Shown: positions 25,077-33,233 of the stretch, in pieces
Numbering within the stretch: the stretch's first letter is position 1
Layout of the letters: every line of letters starts with the position of its first letter
Assembly (NCBI GenBank): GCA_028867135.1
Contig: JAGWGW010000002.1
Span: 1 to 64,000, forward strand
From: Microcaldota archaeon
GTDB lineage: Archaea > Micrarchaeota > Micrarchaeia > Micrarchaeales > CABMGC01
Direction of reading: 5' to 3'
DNA length: 64,000 nucleotides
The notes under the pieces: generated by a model
What the model saw: only the letters and a program-made list of their open reading frames with translations
Told to the model about the DNA's origin: nothing
Database searches by the model: none
Program-made: the position numbers and the translations under genes

Positions 25077-26479
25077 TGCTGCCGCTGCTGCCGCTGATAG
25101 TCATCGTGCCGCTGGCCGCGATAATACCGATGCTGCTTCTTGAAAAGAGGCACGCTCATGCTGTCTCTCTCGCCGCATCTGTAGCGTCTTTCATACTGGT
25201 CGTTGCCGCTGTGTACATCTCCCATTCATACGGCATGAGCTCGCTCTCGTTCAGCGCGCTCTACATAAAGGAGCTGGGCATAGGGCTTGAGTTCGACCTG
25301 ACCGATGCGGGATTGATACTCGCTGTCATGACAAGCATAGTCTTCCTTGCAAGCTCTGTTGTAGGCAAGTATTTCATAGGGGAGCGCGAGCGCATCTACA
25401 ACCTCATATTCCTGGTTGCTGAGGGATCGTCGCTGGGGGTCTTCCTTTCCGGGAACCTCTTCCTTTTCTACGTATTCTGGGAGATCAGCGAGGTGATGAT
25501 GTTCTTCATAATATTCCTTTACGGAGGCTTCAACAGGAGGTACGCCTCGCTAAAGTTCATACTCTATTCGATAGTGTCGAGCCTTTTGCTGCTGGTAGCG
25601 ATAATGCTGCTGTACACCAGTTCTGTTGTCCATACCTTCAACATCGCCGACCTGAGGACGTATTCGTTCGGGCTGCCTATAGGCGCCCAGTTCATGCTAG
25701 TTGCGCTCTTCCTGGGCTCCTTCCTGATCAAGATGCCAGTGTTTCCGCTGCACACGTGGCTGCCTGACGCGCACACCGAGGCCCCGACAACAGGCAGCAT
25801 GATTCTCGCTGGGGTGCTCCTGAAATTCGGAGGCTACGGCCTGTTCCTGATGTTCGTGCTCGTGCCGCTGGCGCACAACTACGCATTCTACATGGCGCTG
25901 CTCTTCATCTTCTCCTCGACATACGCCGCCATTGTCACGCTCAGGCAGACGAACATAAAGAGGATGATAGCCTACACGAGCATAACGGACATGGGCATAG
26001 TCGCGATGGGGATCGTCTCAGGGAACCCGTTGGCCATCTCCGGCAGCCTCTACCTCATGCTCGCGCACGGGATCGCGGTCTCGCTGCTGTTCCTTATAGC
26101 CGGAACCTTAGACGAGCTCTACGGCACGATGGAGATAAAGAAGATAAGCGGGGTGGTAAGGCACTTCCCCGGGCTGACGTACCTGTTCATCATGGCCTCG
26201 TTCATGCTTATCGGGCTTCCGCTCACGTCGGGGTTCGTAGGCGACATACTGGTGTTCATAGGCTCCTTCAGCTCCTTCAGGCTCGTTTCCCTGCTGCCGA
26301 TCCTGGGCATCATAGTTGTAGGCGCGACCCTCTTTTGGGTGTCTGAGATCACGTTCTTCGGCGCCTCGAGGACCACCGAGCCCTACAACGTCGTAGAAAG
26401 GGAGGTGATGGTGGGCGCCCTGATCCTCGTTGCCGCATCCGTCGTCCTTGGAGTGCTGCCCTTCCTGCTCCTTGGCTAG
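25073..26479 (+). CDS. NuoM/MrpD-like proton-translocating membrane subunit (orphan)
   Basis: 468 residues, about 14 membrane segments. The family core is clear: FYVFWEISEVMMFF (the conserved membrane Glu), FLIKMPVFPLHTWLPDAHTE (membrane Lys and the HTWLPDAH signature), LAGVLLKFGGYGLF (second Lys). These are the ion-channel residues of complex I subunit M and of Mrp/Hyc/Ech antiporter-like subunits. No other complex I, hydrogenase or Mrp gene is in the window. The start overlaps the AAA+ gene by 4 bases, implying translational coupling. Whether it belongs to a complex encoded elsewhere cannot be told. Confidence 0.88.
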   Translation: MMLPLLPLIVIVPLAAIIPMLLLEKRHAHAVSLAASVASFILVVAAVYISHSYGMSSLSFSALYIKELGIGLEFDLTDAGLILAVMTSIVFLASSVVGKYFIGERERIYNLIFLVAEGSSLGVFLSGNLFLFYVFWEISEVMMFFIIFLYGGFNRRYASLKFILYSIVSSLLLLVAIMLLYTSSVVHTFNIADLRTYSFGLPIGAQFMLVALFLGSFLIKMPVFPLHTWLPDAHTEAPTTGSMILAGVLLKFGGYGLFLMFVLVPLAHNYAFYMALLFIFSSTYAAIVTLRQTNIKRMIAYTSITDMGIVAMGIVSGNPLAISGSLYLMLAHGIAVSLLFLIAGTLDELYGTMEIKKISGVVRHFPGLTYLFIMASFMLIGLPLTSGFVGDILVFIGSFSSFRLVSLLPILGIIVVGATLFWVSEITFFGASRTTEPYNVVEREVMVGALILVAASVVLGVLPFLLLG

Positions 26480-27417
26480 TATGCGAGGCCGGTGTGCCTT
26501 GCGATAAGTATTATGACGACTAGTATGAACGCCACTGTGAAGTTGTCGTCCATCCTCACATCGAGGCCCTCGGAGAAAGCTGCTATCAGGGACAGCGGCA
26601 GCGAATACGCGCCTATGAACGGGTACGAGAGCGCCAGGGTGGTCGCAAAGTAGGCAAGGGAGCCGGATACGCTTTTCTTCCTGTTGTACGGGAGCCTCGG
26701 CCCCTTGAGCCTCAGGCCCACGAAGGTGGCTATAGGGTCTCCTATGAATATTGCGATGAGCGTTGCTATGACGAAGGGCCCCGAAAGGAACGATGCAACC
26801 AACATGGAGCCCAGGGCGAGCCAGACGGCCCCATGGCCCAGTATGCTGCCCCGCCTCTCAAAGCTGTAGACAAACATCGAGAAGGCGCTCTTTTTGTATA
26901 CTTCTGAGAGCACTATGGCGTATATCGTGAAGATGACAAGGAGCATGAGGATCAGCGAGGCTGTGCTCTCCCTGAATGCGAAGAATATCGATATCAGCAA
27001 TATGCCCACAAAGAAATGGAGGACATCGCGCTTCTCCTCCTTCTGCTTTTCGACAAACCCGGTCCTTGTCGACTCCTTGTATATTACTGAGCTCATTATG
27101 CCGAAGAGGACCGATTGCAGGAGGAAGTTGGTGTACGAGAGGATGTTTGCCAGCACGTACAGCGTGCCTATTGCAAGGTAGAAGAGCCTGTGGGACGGCG
27201 AATCCGAGCCCAGCACGCAGTTGAATATGAGGATCCCCACGGCAAGCATCGCCATGTACTGCACAGAAAGCCCCTCCCCGAAGAATATGACGATGCCTAG
27301 CAGCACGAAGAAAAGCAGCGACGTGAGCTGCTTCCCGTTGTAGCTACGCATCCTGTTCAGCGAGAGCAAGGCTGCGGAGACGTAGAATGCGAGAGTTGCA
27401 AATGCCATCGGTTCCAT
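26476..27417 (-). CDS. dolichol kinase / SEC59-like membrane protein
   Basis: 313 residues with about nine membrane segments. The C-terminal part has IGDPIATFVGLRLKGPRLPY followed by KKSVSGSLAYF, the CTP-binding signature shared by dolichol kinase, phytol kinase and CDP-lipid enzymes. It would phosphorylate a polyprenol with CTP to make a glycan carrier. ATG 27417 (MEPMAFATL) is 2 bases past the DUF2070 stop, so it is the third gene of UppS-DUF2070-kinase. A longer in-frame start upstream lies inside DUF2070. Its end overlaps the NuoM-like gene by 4 bases. Confidence 0.75.
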   Translation of the reverse strand: MEPMAFATLAFYVSAALLSLNRMRSYNGKQLTSLLFFVLLGIVIFFGEGLSVQYMAMLAVGILIFNCVLGSDSPSHRLFYLAIGTLYVLANILSYTNFLLQSVLFGIMSSVIYKESTRTGFVEKQKEEKRDVLHFFVGILLISIFFAFRESTASLILMLLVIFTIYAIVLSEVYKKSAFSMFVYSFERRGSILGHGAVWLALGSMLVASFLSGPFVIATLIAIFIGDPIATFVGLRLKGPRLPYNRKKSVSGSLAYFATTLALSYPFIGAYSLPLSLIAAFSEGLDVRMDDNFTVAFILVVIILIARHTGLAY

Positions 27418-27419
27418 GT

Positions 27420-29303
27420 TCACACTATGTATATTATCCATGCTGCTACTATGAAGCCCAGTACCACAAGGAACGGCACGTAGCGCTTGCTCATCCTTAT
27501 TACGTCCATGCCGACCCTGGTTACCAGCGCCTCGGAGCCCGTCCCCCACGTCTTGAAGCCCTTGATCGTCGTGGTTGTATGCGAGCTCCTTACGGGCCCC
27601 ACGTCCTTAAGGGCCTCGTCTATCATCCCGTCGAGTATCGGCATCACCTCGCTTGCCTTGGTATATCTGCCCAGCGAGTTGCTTGCTGACAGCGCAAGCG
27701 AGTTGACCGAATGGGTATCGGTCGTGTATATCTCAGCCTCGAGCCCGAACCTTTTCCTTATGTGCTCCACCATGGACTCGCGGAACGCAGGAAGCATATT
27801 GTTCGCATCGAAATACACCATGCAGAACCTCCTTCCGCTTGCAGAGAAGATCCCGACGCTGCTGTACCCTATCCCCAAGTCCCTTGCGTTGATGAGCATT
27901 GATGACAGCCTTCTTGTGGAGGATCCGAAGAGCATCCTCGAGGAGCCTGTCCTCCTCGCTGCGCTCCTTATCGCGTTCTCGTATCTCCTGACGTATGGGC
28001 TCCCGTCGTATATGCCCCTGAGGTCGTCCGAAGGGGCCGACTCGAACCTTGAATTGTGCGCGTCTATCAGTATGGTCCTCGAGGCGCCGTTGAGGCTTGC
28101 AGACCTCTCCATCCTGAGCCCCATGTCCCTTGAGATGTCCTCGGTGACCGATGGAGCCTTAGTCAGCGTCAGCAGGTTTGTAGAGTTTATCCTTATGTTT
28201 ATCGACCTGCACTGCCCGTCCCTGCCCATGCCTATGCTGCCGACCGACGGCACGAAGCTCTTGTCCTTCATCGCATCTATGCGCTCTATGATATGCCTGT
28301 TGAGGCTCTCGACCTGCGATGTGCTTATCGGGTTGTCGTCTATGTTGACGGCGCCGTGAACTATGAACGGGCTGGCCTTGTAGTTCGAGATTATGCGTCT
28401 GCCCAGCTGCTCCGTTATCACGCTGCCGCCTATGTTCGCGAACGGGCCATAATGCAGGTCTGGCTTGACGAATACGGCCTTGTATCTGTTCTTGCGCTTC
28501 AGGACCAGTATGTCGACGTTTACGTCGCGCTTGACCCCTCCGCTTCCAAGTATTTTCGTATCCTTGGTGAATTCGAAGAGCAGCTGCCCCACCATGGACC
28601 CGAAGAGCGCCACCCCGCTTATCTCCAGCTCCCTTTTCGCCGGCCTGTCTATTATGTATATTACAAGGTAGCCTATCGCCAGGAACACCAGCATGCCAGA
28701 ATAGAGCTTGATCAGGATCGCTTCTATCGGGACGTTGAAGTCCAGTATGTACCTGCCGAATGGTATGTAGAATAGAACGTTGAGCAGCGGCTGTATCGAA
28801 GCCGTTATCGCAGCGCTCTTCTTCTGGCCCACAGCGAGCTTGTTTATGAAGAACCAGTAGCCGTACACGCCCGCGTTTCCGAGGAGGAGGAGGAGGTAAG
28901 CTGCGAACGTGCTGTTGGACAGCATGTAGAGAAGGTCCCCGAGGAGCAGGAATATGGAGTATATCGTGGATATCGCCAGCACAGCGAACATCGCGTGCTT
29001 TATCCTCATGCTCCTTTTCATCCCCTTTATCGTTATCACTGTAAGTATCGCGGGCATGCTTATGACGAATATGCCGGAGCTGAGGCCGTAAAGCGCAAGC
29101 TTGAAGACGCCGTCAAGGCTCCTCATGTGTATTATGAAGACAGCGAGGATGCCCACGACCGCGCCGAGCGCCAGCAGGATAGCCAGCTGCGCAAGTATGC
29201 CCGGCACTGACATGTTGAAATAAGTGGCATACTTTGTTAGATCGCCCTTGCGAGCAGGCATTCGAAAAACCTTATCTCCCGAAACGCCTTTCCCTTTTGC
29301 CAT
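27420..29303 (-). CDS. DUF2070 membrane protein
   Basis: 627 residues, an archaea-specific family of unknown function. About seven membrane segments fill residues 20-220, a soluble region of about 370 residues follows (conserved-looking PDLHYGPFANIGGSVITEQL, GAVNIDD, TILIDAHNS, YTTDTHSVNSLAL), and one membrane segment ends the chain. Repeated D/H pairs in the soluble part suggest a metal site, an inference only. The ATG at 29303 (MAKGKGVSG) overlaps the end of uppS by 32 bases. Its position between a cis-prenyltransferase and a polyprenol kinase suggests a job in carrier-lipid metabolism. Confidence 0.85.
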   Translation of the reverse strand: MAKGKGVSGDKVFRMPARKGDLTKYATYFNMSVPGILAQLAILLALGAVVGILAVFIIHMRSLDGVFKLALYGLSSGIFVISMPAILTVITIKGMKRSMRIKHAMFAVLAISTIYSIFLLLGDLLYMLSNSTFAAYLLLLLGNAGVYGYWFFINKLAVGQKKSAAITASIQPLLNVLFYIPFGRYILDFNVPIEAILIKLYSGMLVFLAIGYLVIYIIDRPAKRELEISGVALFGSMVGQLLFEFTKDTKILGSGGVKRDVNVDILVLKRKNRYKAVFVKPDLHYGPFANIGGSVITEQLGRRIISNYKASPFIVHGAVNIDDNPISTSQVESLNRHIIERIDAMKDKSFVPSVGSIGMGRDGQCRSINIRINSTNLLTLTKAPSVTEDISRDMGLRMERSASLNGASRTILIDAHNSRFESAPSDDLRGIYDGSPYVRRYENAIRSAARRTGSSRMLFGSSTRRLSSMLINARDLGIGYSSVGIFSASGRRFCMVYFDANNMLPAFRESMVEHIRKRFGLEAEIYTTDTHSVNSLALSASNSLGRYTKASEVMPILDGMIDEALKDVGPVRSSHTTTTIKGFKTWGTGSEALVTRVGMDVIRMSKRYVPFLVVLGFIVAAWIIYIV

Positions 29304-29970
29304 ATTCCAGGAGCGCAAGGTTGAGGTCGCGTTTCGTGAAGTCGGGCCAGAGCTTGTTCGAGAAATACAGCTCTGAATAGTAGGACTGCCACGGCATGAA
29401 GCCTGACAGCCTCCTCTCTCCGGAAGTCCTTATTATAAGGTCGAGGTCTGGAACAGCGGATGAGAGCAGCTCGGACTTGAATCTTTCCACAGTTGCGCCG
29501 AAACCTTTCTTGACGTCGTTCGCAAAGTTCCTTGCAGCATGGAATATGTCCTCCCTTCCGCCGTAGCCTATGAGCAGGTTCATCGTCCTGCCCCTGTAGT
29601 GCGCAGTTTCCAGCTCGAGCTGGTGGAGCGCCTTGTATAGGTCCTTCGGAAGGAGCGAGCTTTTCCCTATTATGTTGACCCTCGCCCTGTTGTCATGGAT
29701 CATGTCAAGCATCTTCCTGTCATTGGCGACCTTCTTGTATATGGTGAAGAGCGCCCTTACCTCGTTGCGGTTTCTCTTGAGGTTCTCTGGCGAGAGGGCC
29801 CATACGCTGACGTTGTTGATCCCGTAGTCCATGCACCACCTGCTGAAGTCTATGAACTTCCCGACGCCGAGTTCGTATCCGTTGAAGACAGACATTTTAT
29901 GCTGGTGCGCCCACCTCCTGTTCCCGTCCGGTATAAGAGCTATGGTCTCGGGTAAAAATTCAAAAGCCAT
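29272..29970 (-). CDS. uppS: cis-prenyltransferase (undecaprenyl/dolichyl diphosphate synthase)
   Basis: Extends farnesyl or geranylgeranyl diphosphate with isopentenyl units in Z configuration to make the polyprenyl carrier of surface glycans. 232 residues. The catalytic loop ALIPDGNRRWA is intact, and the isopentenyl-binding end reads LIIRTSGERRLSGFMPWQSY followed by SELYFSN. ATG at 29970 (MAFEFLPE) is preferred; another ATG lies three codons upstream. A TATA (ATGTATATAAAC on the minus strand near 30000) precedes it. First gene of a three-gene lipid-carrier operon. Confidence 0.93.
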   Translation of the reverse strand: MAFEFLPETIALIPDGNRRWAHQHKMSVFNGYELGVGKFIDFSRWCMDYGINNVSVWALSPENLKRNRNEVRALFTIYKKVANDRKMLDMIHDNRARVNIIGKSSLLPKDLYKALHQLELETAHYRGRTMNLLIGYGGREDIFHAARNFANDVKKGFGATVERFKSELLSSAVPDLDLIIRTSGERRLSGFMPWQSYYSELYFSNKLWPDFTKRDLNLALLEYGKRERRFGR

Positions 29971-29993
29971 CGAATTCACTTAGATAGCGTTTG

Positions 29994-30052
29994 AAATGTA
30001 TATAAACATTTATGTTGAGAGCGACGGATTTCAATAGCGTTATAAATTAGCT
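29994..30052. promoter_or_regulatory. divergent promoters of uppS and apt
   Basis: Two TATA-like elements face apart: TGTATATAAACATTTA near 29997-30012 suits the minus-strand uppS, and GCGTTATAAATTAG near 30037-30050 suits apt, whose ATG is at 30068. Confidence 0.5.
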
Positions 30053-30067
30053 GAGCAAATCCCTATC

Positions 30068-30595
30068 ATGAATAACGTGGAAGACACGCTGAAGGGGAAG
30101 ATACGGGACATTCCCGATTATCCGAAGAAGGGCATACTCTTCAGGGACATAACGCCTTTGCTGAAGGACGGCAGCTCGTTTGCGTTGTGCGTCGACGAGC
30201 TCGCGAAGAGGGTTTCGGACATCGACTTTGATTACGTTGTTGGCATAGAGGCGAGAGGATTCATAATAGGCGCTGCGCTCGCGTACAAGATGAAGAAGGG
30301 GTTCATACCGATAAGAAAACTTGGGAAGCTTCCCTACAGGAGGATAAGCAAGGAGTACGCTCTCGAATACGGCACCGCGACGATAGAGATGCACCATGAC
30401 GCGCTCGCAGGCGGGCAGGAGGCCCTTCTTGTCGACGATCTTCTTGCGACAGGCGGAACTGCCAAGGCCGCGGCTGAGCTGGTAGAGTCGGTAGGAGGGA
30501 AGGTCGCGGGCTTCGCCTTCGTGATAGAGCTTGCCGGGCTGAACGGCAGGAGCATGCTCGGAAAGAGCAGGATAGACACGCTGATGAAATATTGA
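30068..30595 (+). CDS. apt: adenine phosphoribosyltransferase
   Basis: Salvages adenine to AMP with PRPP. 175 residues. Typical Apt order: IPDYPKKGILFRDITPLL at the N-terminus, YVVGIEARGFIIGAALAYK, and the PRPP motif ALLVDDLLATGGTAKAA. All family motifs are conserved. Its stop overlaps the dedA start by 4 bases, so the two are one transcript. Confidence 0.95.
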   Translation: MNNVEDTLKGKIRDIPDYPKKGILFRDITPLLKDGSSFALCVDELAKRVSDIDFDYVVGIEARGFIIGAALAYKMKKGFIPIRKLGKLPYRRISKEYALEYGTATIEMHHDALAGGQEALLVDDLLATGGTAKAAAELVESVGGKVAGFAFVIELAGLNGRSMLGKSRIDTLMKY

Positions 30596-31230
30596 TGCTT
30601 ATGCTATTTGCCTTCTCGATAATACAGGCGATCATTTCGCTGCTCGCAGGCGCGTCTGGCGCGATAAACGCGATAATATCGCAGTACGGCTACATAGGCA
30701 TATTCGTATTGATGACGCTCGAGTCCGCGTCGATGCCGATACCCAGCGAGGTGGTGCTTCCTGCAGTCGGCCATTTCGTATACACGGGGCAGCTGAACAT
30801 CTACATAGCCGTCATTGACGTGCTGCTTGCAAGCCTGGCAGGCTACATGATAGACTACGCCATAGCTTATTACGTAGGAAAGGAGGTGGTGTACAAGCAC
30901 CTGGGACTTTTCCGCATAAAGAAGGAGAGCATAGATGCTTTTGACAGGTGGTTCCTGAGGAACGGCCCCTTTGCGGTCTTCGTCGCAAGACTGCTTCCAG
31001 GGGCAAGAGGACTGATAAACTTTCCTGCTGGTTTCGCGGAGATGCCGCTGAAGAAATTCATATTCTATTCAATGGTAGGCGCATTTATATGGGAGGTGGC
31101 GCTCATAGGCTTCGGGTACTACGCGCTATCCACAGGAAGCCTGACCATAACTGCTGTGGCGATAGCGCTCTTCCTGATAGCGCTGTACCTAATCTACGAC
31201 TATGCGCTGAAGAGGATAAGGAAGGGATAG
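30592..31230 (+). CDS. DedA/SNARE-associated family membrane protein
   Basis: 212 residues with five or six hydrophobic segments. The family signature is present: ESASMPIPSEVVLPAVGHF, then FLRNGPFAVFVARLLPGARG, which carries the Arg/Pro motif of DedA flippases thought to recycle polyprenyl phosphate or phospholipids. It overlaps apt by 4 bases and ends next to the convergent TBP-like gene. A role in returning the polyprenyl carrier would fit with uppS nearby, but that is inference. Confidence 0.88.
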   Translation: MMLMLFAFSIIQAIISLLAGASGAINAIISQYGYIGIFVLMTLESASMPIPSEVVLPAVGHFVYTGQLNIYIAVIDVLLASLAGYMIDYAIAYYVGKEVVYKHLGLFRIKKESIDAFDRWFLRNGPFAVFVARLLPGARGLINFPAGFAEMPLKKFIFYSMVGAFIWEVALIGFGYYALSTGSLTITAVAIALFLIALYLIYDYALKRIRKG

Positions 31231-31557
31231 TCACTTGGTTTCAGGCTCCCTTTTCTCTATTATGTAGTTCTTTACTATCTTTATTACCTGGTCTATCGCC
31301 CTCTTTATGTCAGCCTCTGTCTTCGCACCTGTGCAGATTATCTTGCCGTTCTTGAAAAGAAGCAACGCTGTCTTGGGATCGTGTATCTTGCATATGGCTC
31401 CAGGGAACTGCTCAGGCTCGTAGTCGACGTCGGGCGATGCCTTGGCGATGCCGTAAAGGTCGAGCTCTACCCCCAGATCGGCGCTGGCCACTATATTCTC
31501 GATCTTGAAGACCGGGTGGAGCTCTACCCTTTTTCCGGATTTAGCGTGCTTTGGCAT
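31231..31557 (-). CDS. single-repeat TATA-binding protein (half TBP)
   Basis: 108 residues. After a basic head (MPKHAKSGKRVELHP) the chain is one TBP repeat: FKIENIVASADLGVELDLYG, YEPEQFPGAICKIHDPKTAL, LLFKNGKIICTGAKTEADIK. Ordinary archaeal TBP has two such repeats in about 180 residues; here the stop codon abuts the end of dedA, leaving no room for the second. Both DNA-intercalating Phe positions of a repeat (EQFPG and LLLF) are kept. It could form a homodimer resembling the normal saddle, or be a paralogue beside a normal TBP elsewhere. Start ATG 31557 is chosen because the longer frame runs through the promoter. Confidence 0.9.
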   Translation of the reverse strand: MPKHAKSGKRVELHPVFKIENIVASADLGVELDLYGIAKASPDVDYEPEQFPGAICKIHDPKTALLLFKNGKIICTGAKTEADIKRAIDQVIKIVKNYIIEKREPETK

Positions 31558-31587
31558 TCGAATCACACTACTATTAAAAAGCAAGTG

Positions 31588-31606
31588 TTTATAAAGGTTT
31601 ATAAAG
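31588..31606. promoter_or_regulatory. paired TATA boxes between half-TBP and eL21
   Basis: TTTATAAAG occurs twice, at 31588-31596 and 31598-31606, in the 89-base gap between the divergent half-TBP (start 31557) and eL21 (start 31647). TTTATAAA is self-complementary, so each box can work either way. Distances of 31-50 bases to both starts fit archaeal spacing. Confidence 0.6.
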
Positions 31607-31646
31607 CAAAGAATAAGTGTTTCTATTTTGGTTAGAGGTAGTAGGC

Positions 31647-31934
31647 ATGACTGGAAGGTCGCACGGTCTTTTTGTAGGCAGGACAAGGCAGCTAGCCAGG
31701 CATAACCCTCCTTCAAGGCTGGGGATAAGCAAGCTTCTCAAGAGCTTCGCGATAGGCTCCAGGGTGCTGATAATGCCCAAGGGCAACTTCAACAACATAC
31801 CCCACCCTAGGTACAGGGGAAGAGTAGGCACGGTTGTTGAGAAGAGGGGTGGCGCATACGTAGTTGAAGTGCACACGTCGAAGTCGACCATCAGGAAGCT
31901 TGTTGTCCCGCAGATGCATCTCGACAAGGCATGA
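31647..31934 (+). CDS. rpl21e: large ribosomal subunit protein eL21
   Basis: 95 residues, the normal archaeal length. The signature HPRYRGRVGTVVEKRGGAYVVEV is nearly invariant in eL21, preceded by a basic N-terminus (GRSHGLFVGRTRQLARHNPP). ATG 31647 is chosen; an in-frame upstream ATG at 31617 lies in the promoter/leader. In many archaea eL21 neighbours rpoF and DUF655, which occur 1-2 kb downstream here on the other strand. Confidence 0.95.
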   Translation: MTGRSHGLFVGRTRQLARHNPPSRLGISKLLKSFAIGSRVLIMPKGNFNNIPHPRYRGRVGTVVEKRGGAYVVEVHTSKSTIRKLVVPQMHLDKA

Positions 31935-31987
31935 TCTTTTTCTGAACCGGCAATAAGTATAAATACCAGAATCAGGTCCATCTCAGT

Positions 31988-32668
31988 ATGGCCGGTCTTG
32001 ATTCTTATAAGTCGAAGCCTAACAGCGCGCAGGCAAGGTTCCGCGGCAAGGGAGGCATAGACCAGGAGAAGGTAAGGGTTGCAGTAGAGAGGAGCAGGCC
32101 GTATTTTGAGCTTGTGAGGAGGGTTGAGGGCGAGTTCGGGAACCTGCGCGACAGCTATGAGGGCCTTCCGAAGGAGCTGAAGGCTTTGTGGGTTAGCAGG
32201 AGGATATACGTCGAGAGCGAGCTGCTGAATGGGGTTGTTATATCGTCCGTTGTTGGCATACAGCCTGCGCTAGACGTAGGAAGCAGGACATACAAAAGAG
32301 TGCTGAAGAACCGTTACGGCGTGATCTTGGACAATAGGGAAGCGAGAAGGGTTGCTGCGTTAAGGGAGGCGCAGAGGCAGAGCGATAGGGAATTTGAGGA
32401 AAGTTATGCATCATCAAGAGGCAATGGCAATGCAAGGGCCAGGCTTAACGGAGCAGCAAGGGGAGGAAGGAAATCCAGGATAACCGACGAGCAGATCAGG
32501 GCTGCGCACAGCGACAAGAAGACGGCCGCGGAAATGGCTAAGGAATTCGGCATCGGCAGGAATCAGGTATACGTGCGTCTGAGGGCATTGAGGCTTAAGC
32601 CCAACGGCAGGATTAGACAGGGCCAGGGTTCTGCGCTCACACATCATGATGGAAGGACGGCCTTGTGA
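31988..32668 (+). CDS. HTH-domain protein of unknown function
   Basis: 226 residues. The C-terminal part (about 160-205) is a homeodomain-like helix-turn-helix: ITDEQIRAAHSDKKTAAEMA, then GIGRNQVYVRLRALRLK, as in resolvase or Fis-type HTHs. The N-terminal 120 residues are charged and helical with no motif I recognise, and 120-155 is an Arg/Gly/Asn-rich linker. Probably DNA-binding. A TATA-like TATAAATAC lies just upstream near 31959. Its end overlaps the convergent DUF655 gene by 32 bases. Confidence 0.65.
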   Translation: MAGLDSYKSKPNSAQARFRGKGGIDQEKVRVAVERSRPYFELVRRVEGEFGNLRDSYEGLPKELKALWVSRRIYVESELLNGVVISSVVGIQPALDVGSRTYKRVLKNRYGVILDNREARRVAALREAQRQSDREFEESYASSRGNGNARARLNGAARGGRKSRITDEQIRAAHSDKKTAAEMAKEFGIGRNQVYVRLRALRLKPNGRIRQGQGSALTHHDGRTAL

Positions 32669-33215
32669 GAATGTAGAACCTGCTGTCCCCTTTCAGCTCG
32701 ATGATTACCCGCTCTGCAAGCAGCTTGACCGGGTCCTGTAGCAGCGACACCCTCTTTGTTATGTCCTCGAAGCTCTCGAAGGACTTGTCCTCCCTTGCGT
32801 CTAGGATCGCGGCCAGGTGCTTCTTGCCTATCCCCGGAAGCAGCTCCAGAGAATGCATGCGTATGTTGAGCGGCGATGCCGTGTTGAACAGCTCCACGAA
32901 GTGCTTCTCGTTCTGCTTTATTATCGCATAGATCGCTGGCATGAGCTCGTTCTTTGCCCCTTCGGTAAGCTCGCTGTACGAGAGCCTGCCCTTTATGAGC
33001 GATATCTTGTCCCTCTCCCCTTTTCCTATGTAGACCCTTGTGCCTGTCCTGATGTCGCTGTCCTTCGCCACGGCCTCGAGGAGCGTGAACCTCTGCTCTC
33101 CGAGCAGCTGCACCAGCGGCTCAGACTTTATCGACGATGACCTTCCGGTGGGAAGATAGTCTAGCACCACTGCGTACTCTTCCAGACCCTCCCGTTTCTG
33201 CTCCATCTCCTGCAT
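32637..33215 (-). CDS. DUF655 putative RNA-binding protein
   Basis: 192 residues, archaeal DUF655 family. An OB-like N-terminal region (EYAVVLDYLPTGRSS, VYIGKGERDKI) is followed by a helix-hairpin-helix (LELLPGIGKKHLAAILDARE) and a C-terminal segment. It follows rpoF by 18 bases on the same strand, the arrangement typical of many archaea, where these genes sit with eL21 and ksgA. A role in rRNA or tRNA handling is generally supposed but not proven. Confidence 0.9.
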   Translation of the reverse strand: MQEMEQKREGLEEYAVVLDYLPTGRSSSIKSEPLVQLLGEQRFTLLEAVAKDSDIRTGTRVYIGKGERDKISLIKGRLSYSELTEGAKNELMPAIYAIIKQNEKHFVELFNTASPLNIRMHSLELLPGIGKKHLAAILDAREDKSFESFEDITKRVSLLQDPVKLLAERVIIELKGDSRFYILTRPSFHHDV

Positions 33216-33233
33216 GCTCTCCCCTGTGCAGCC

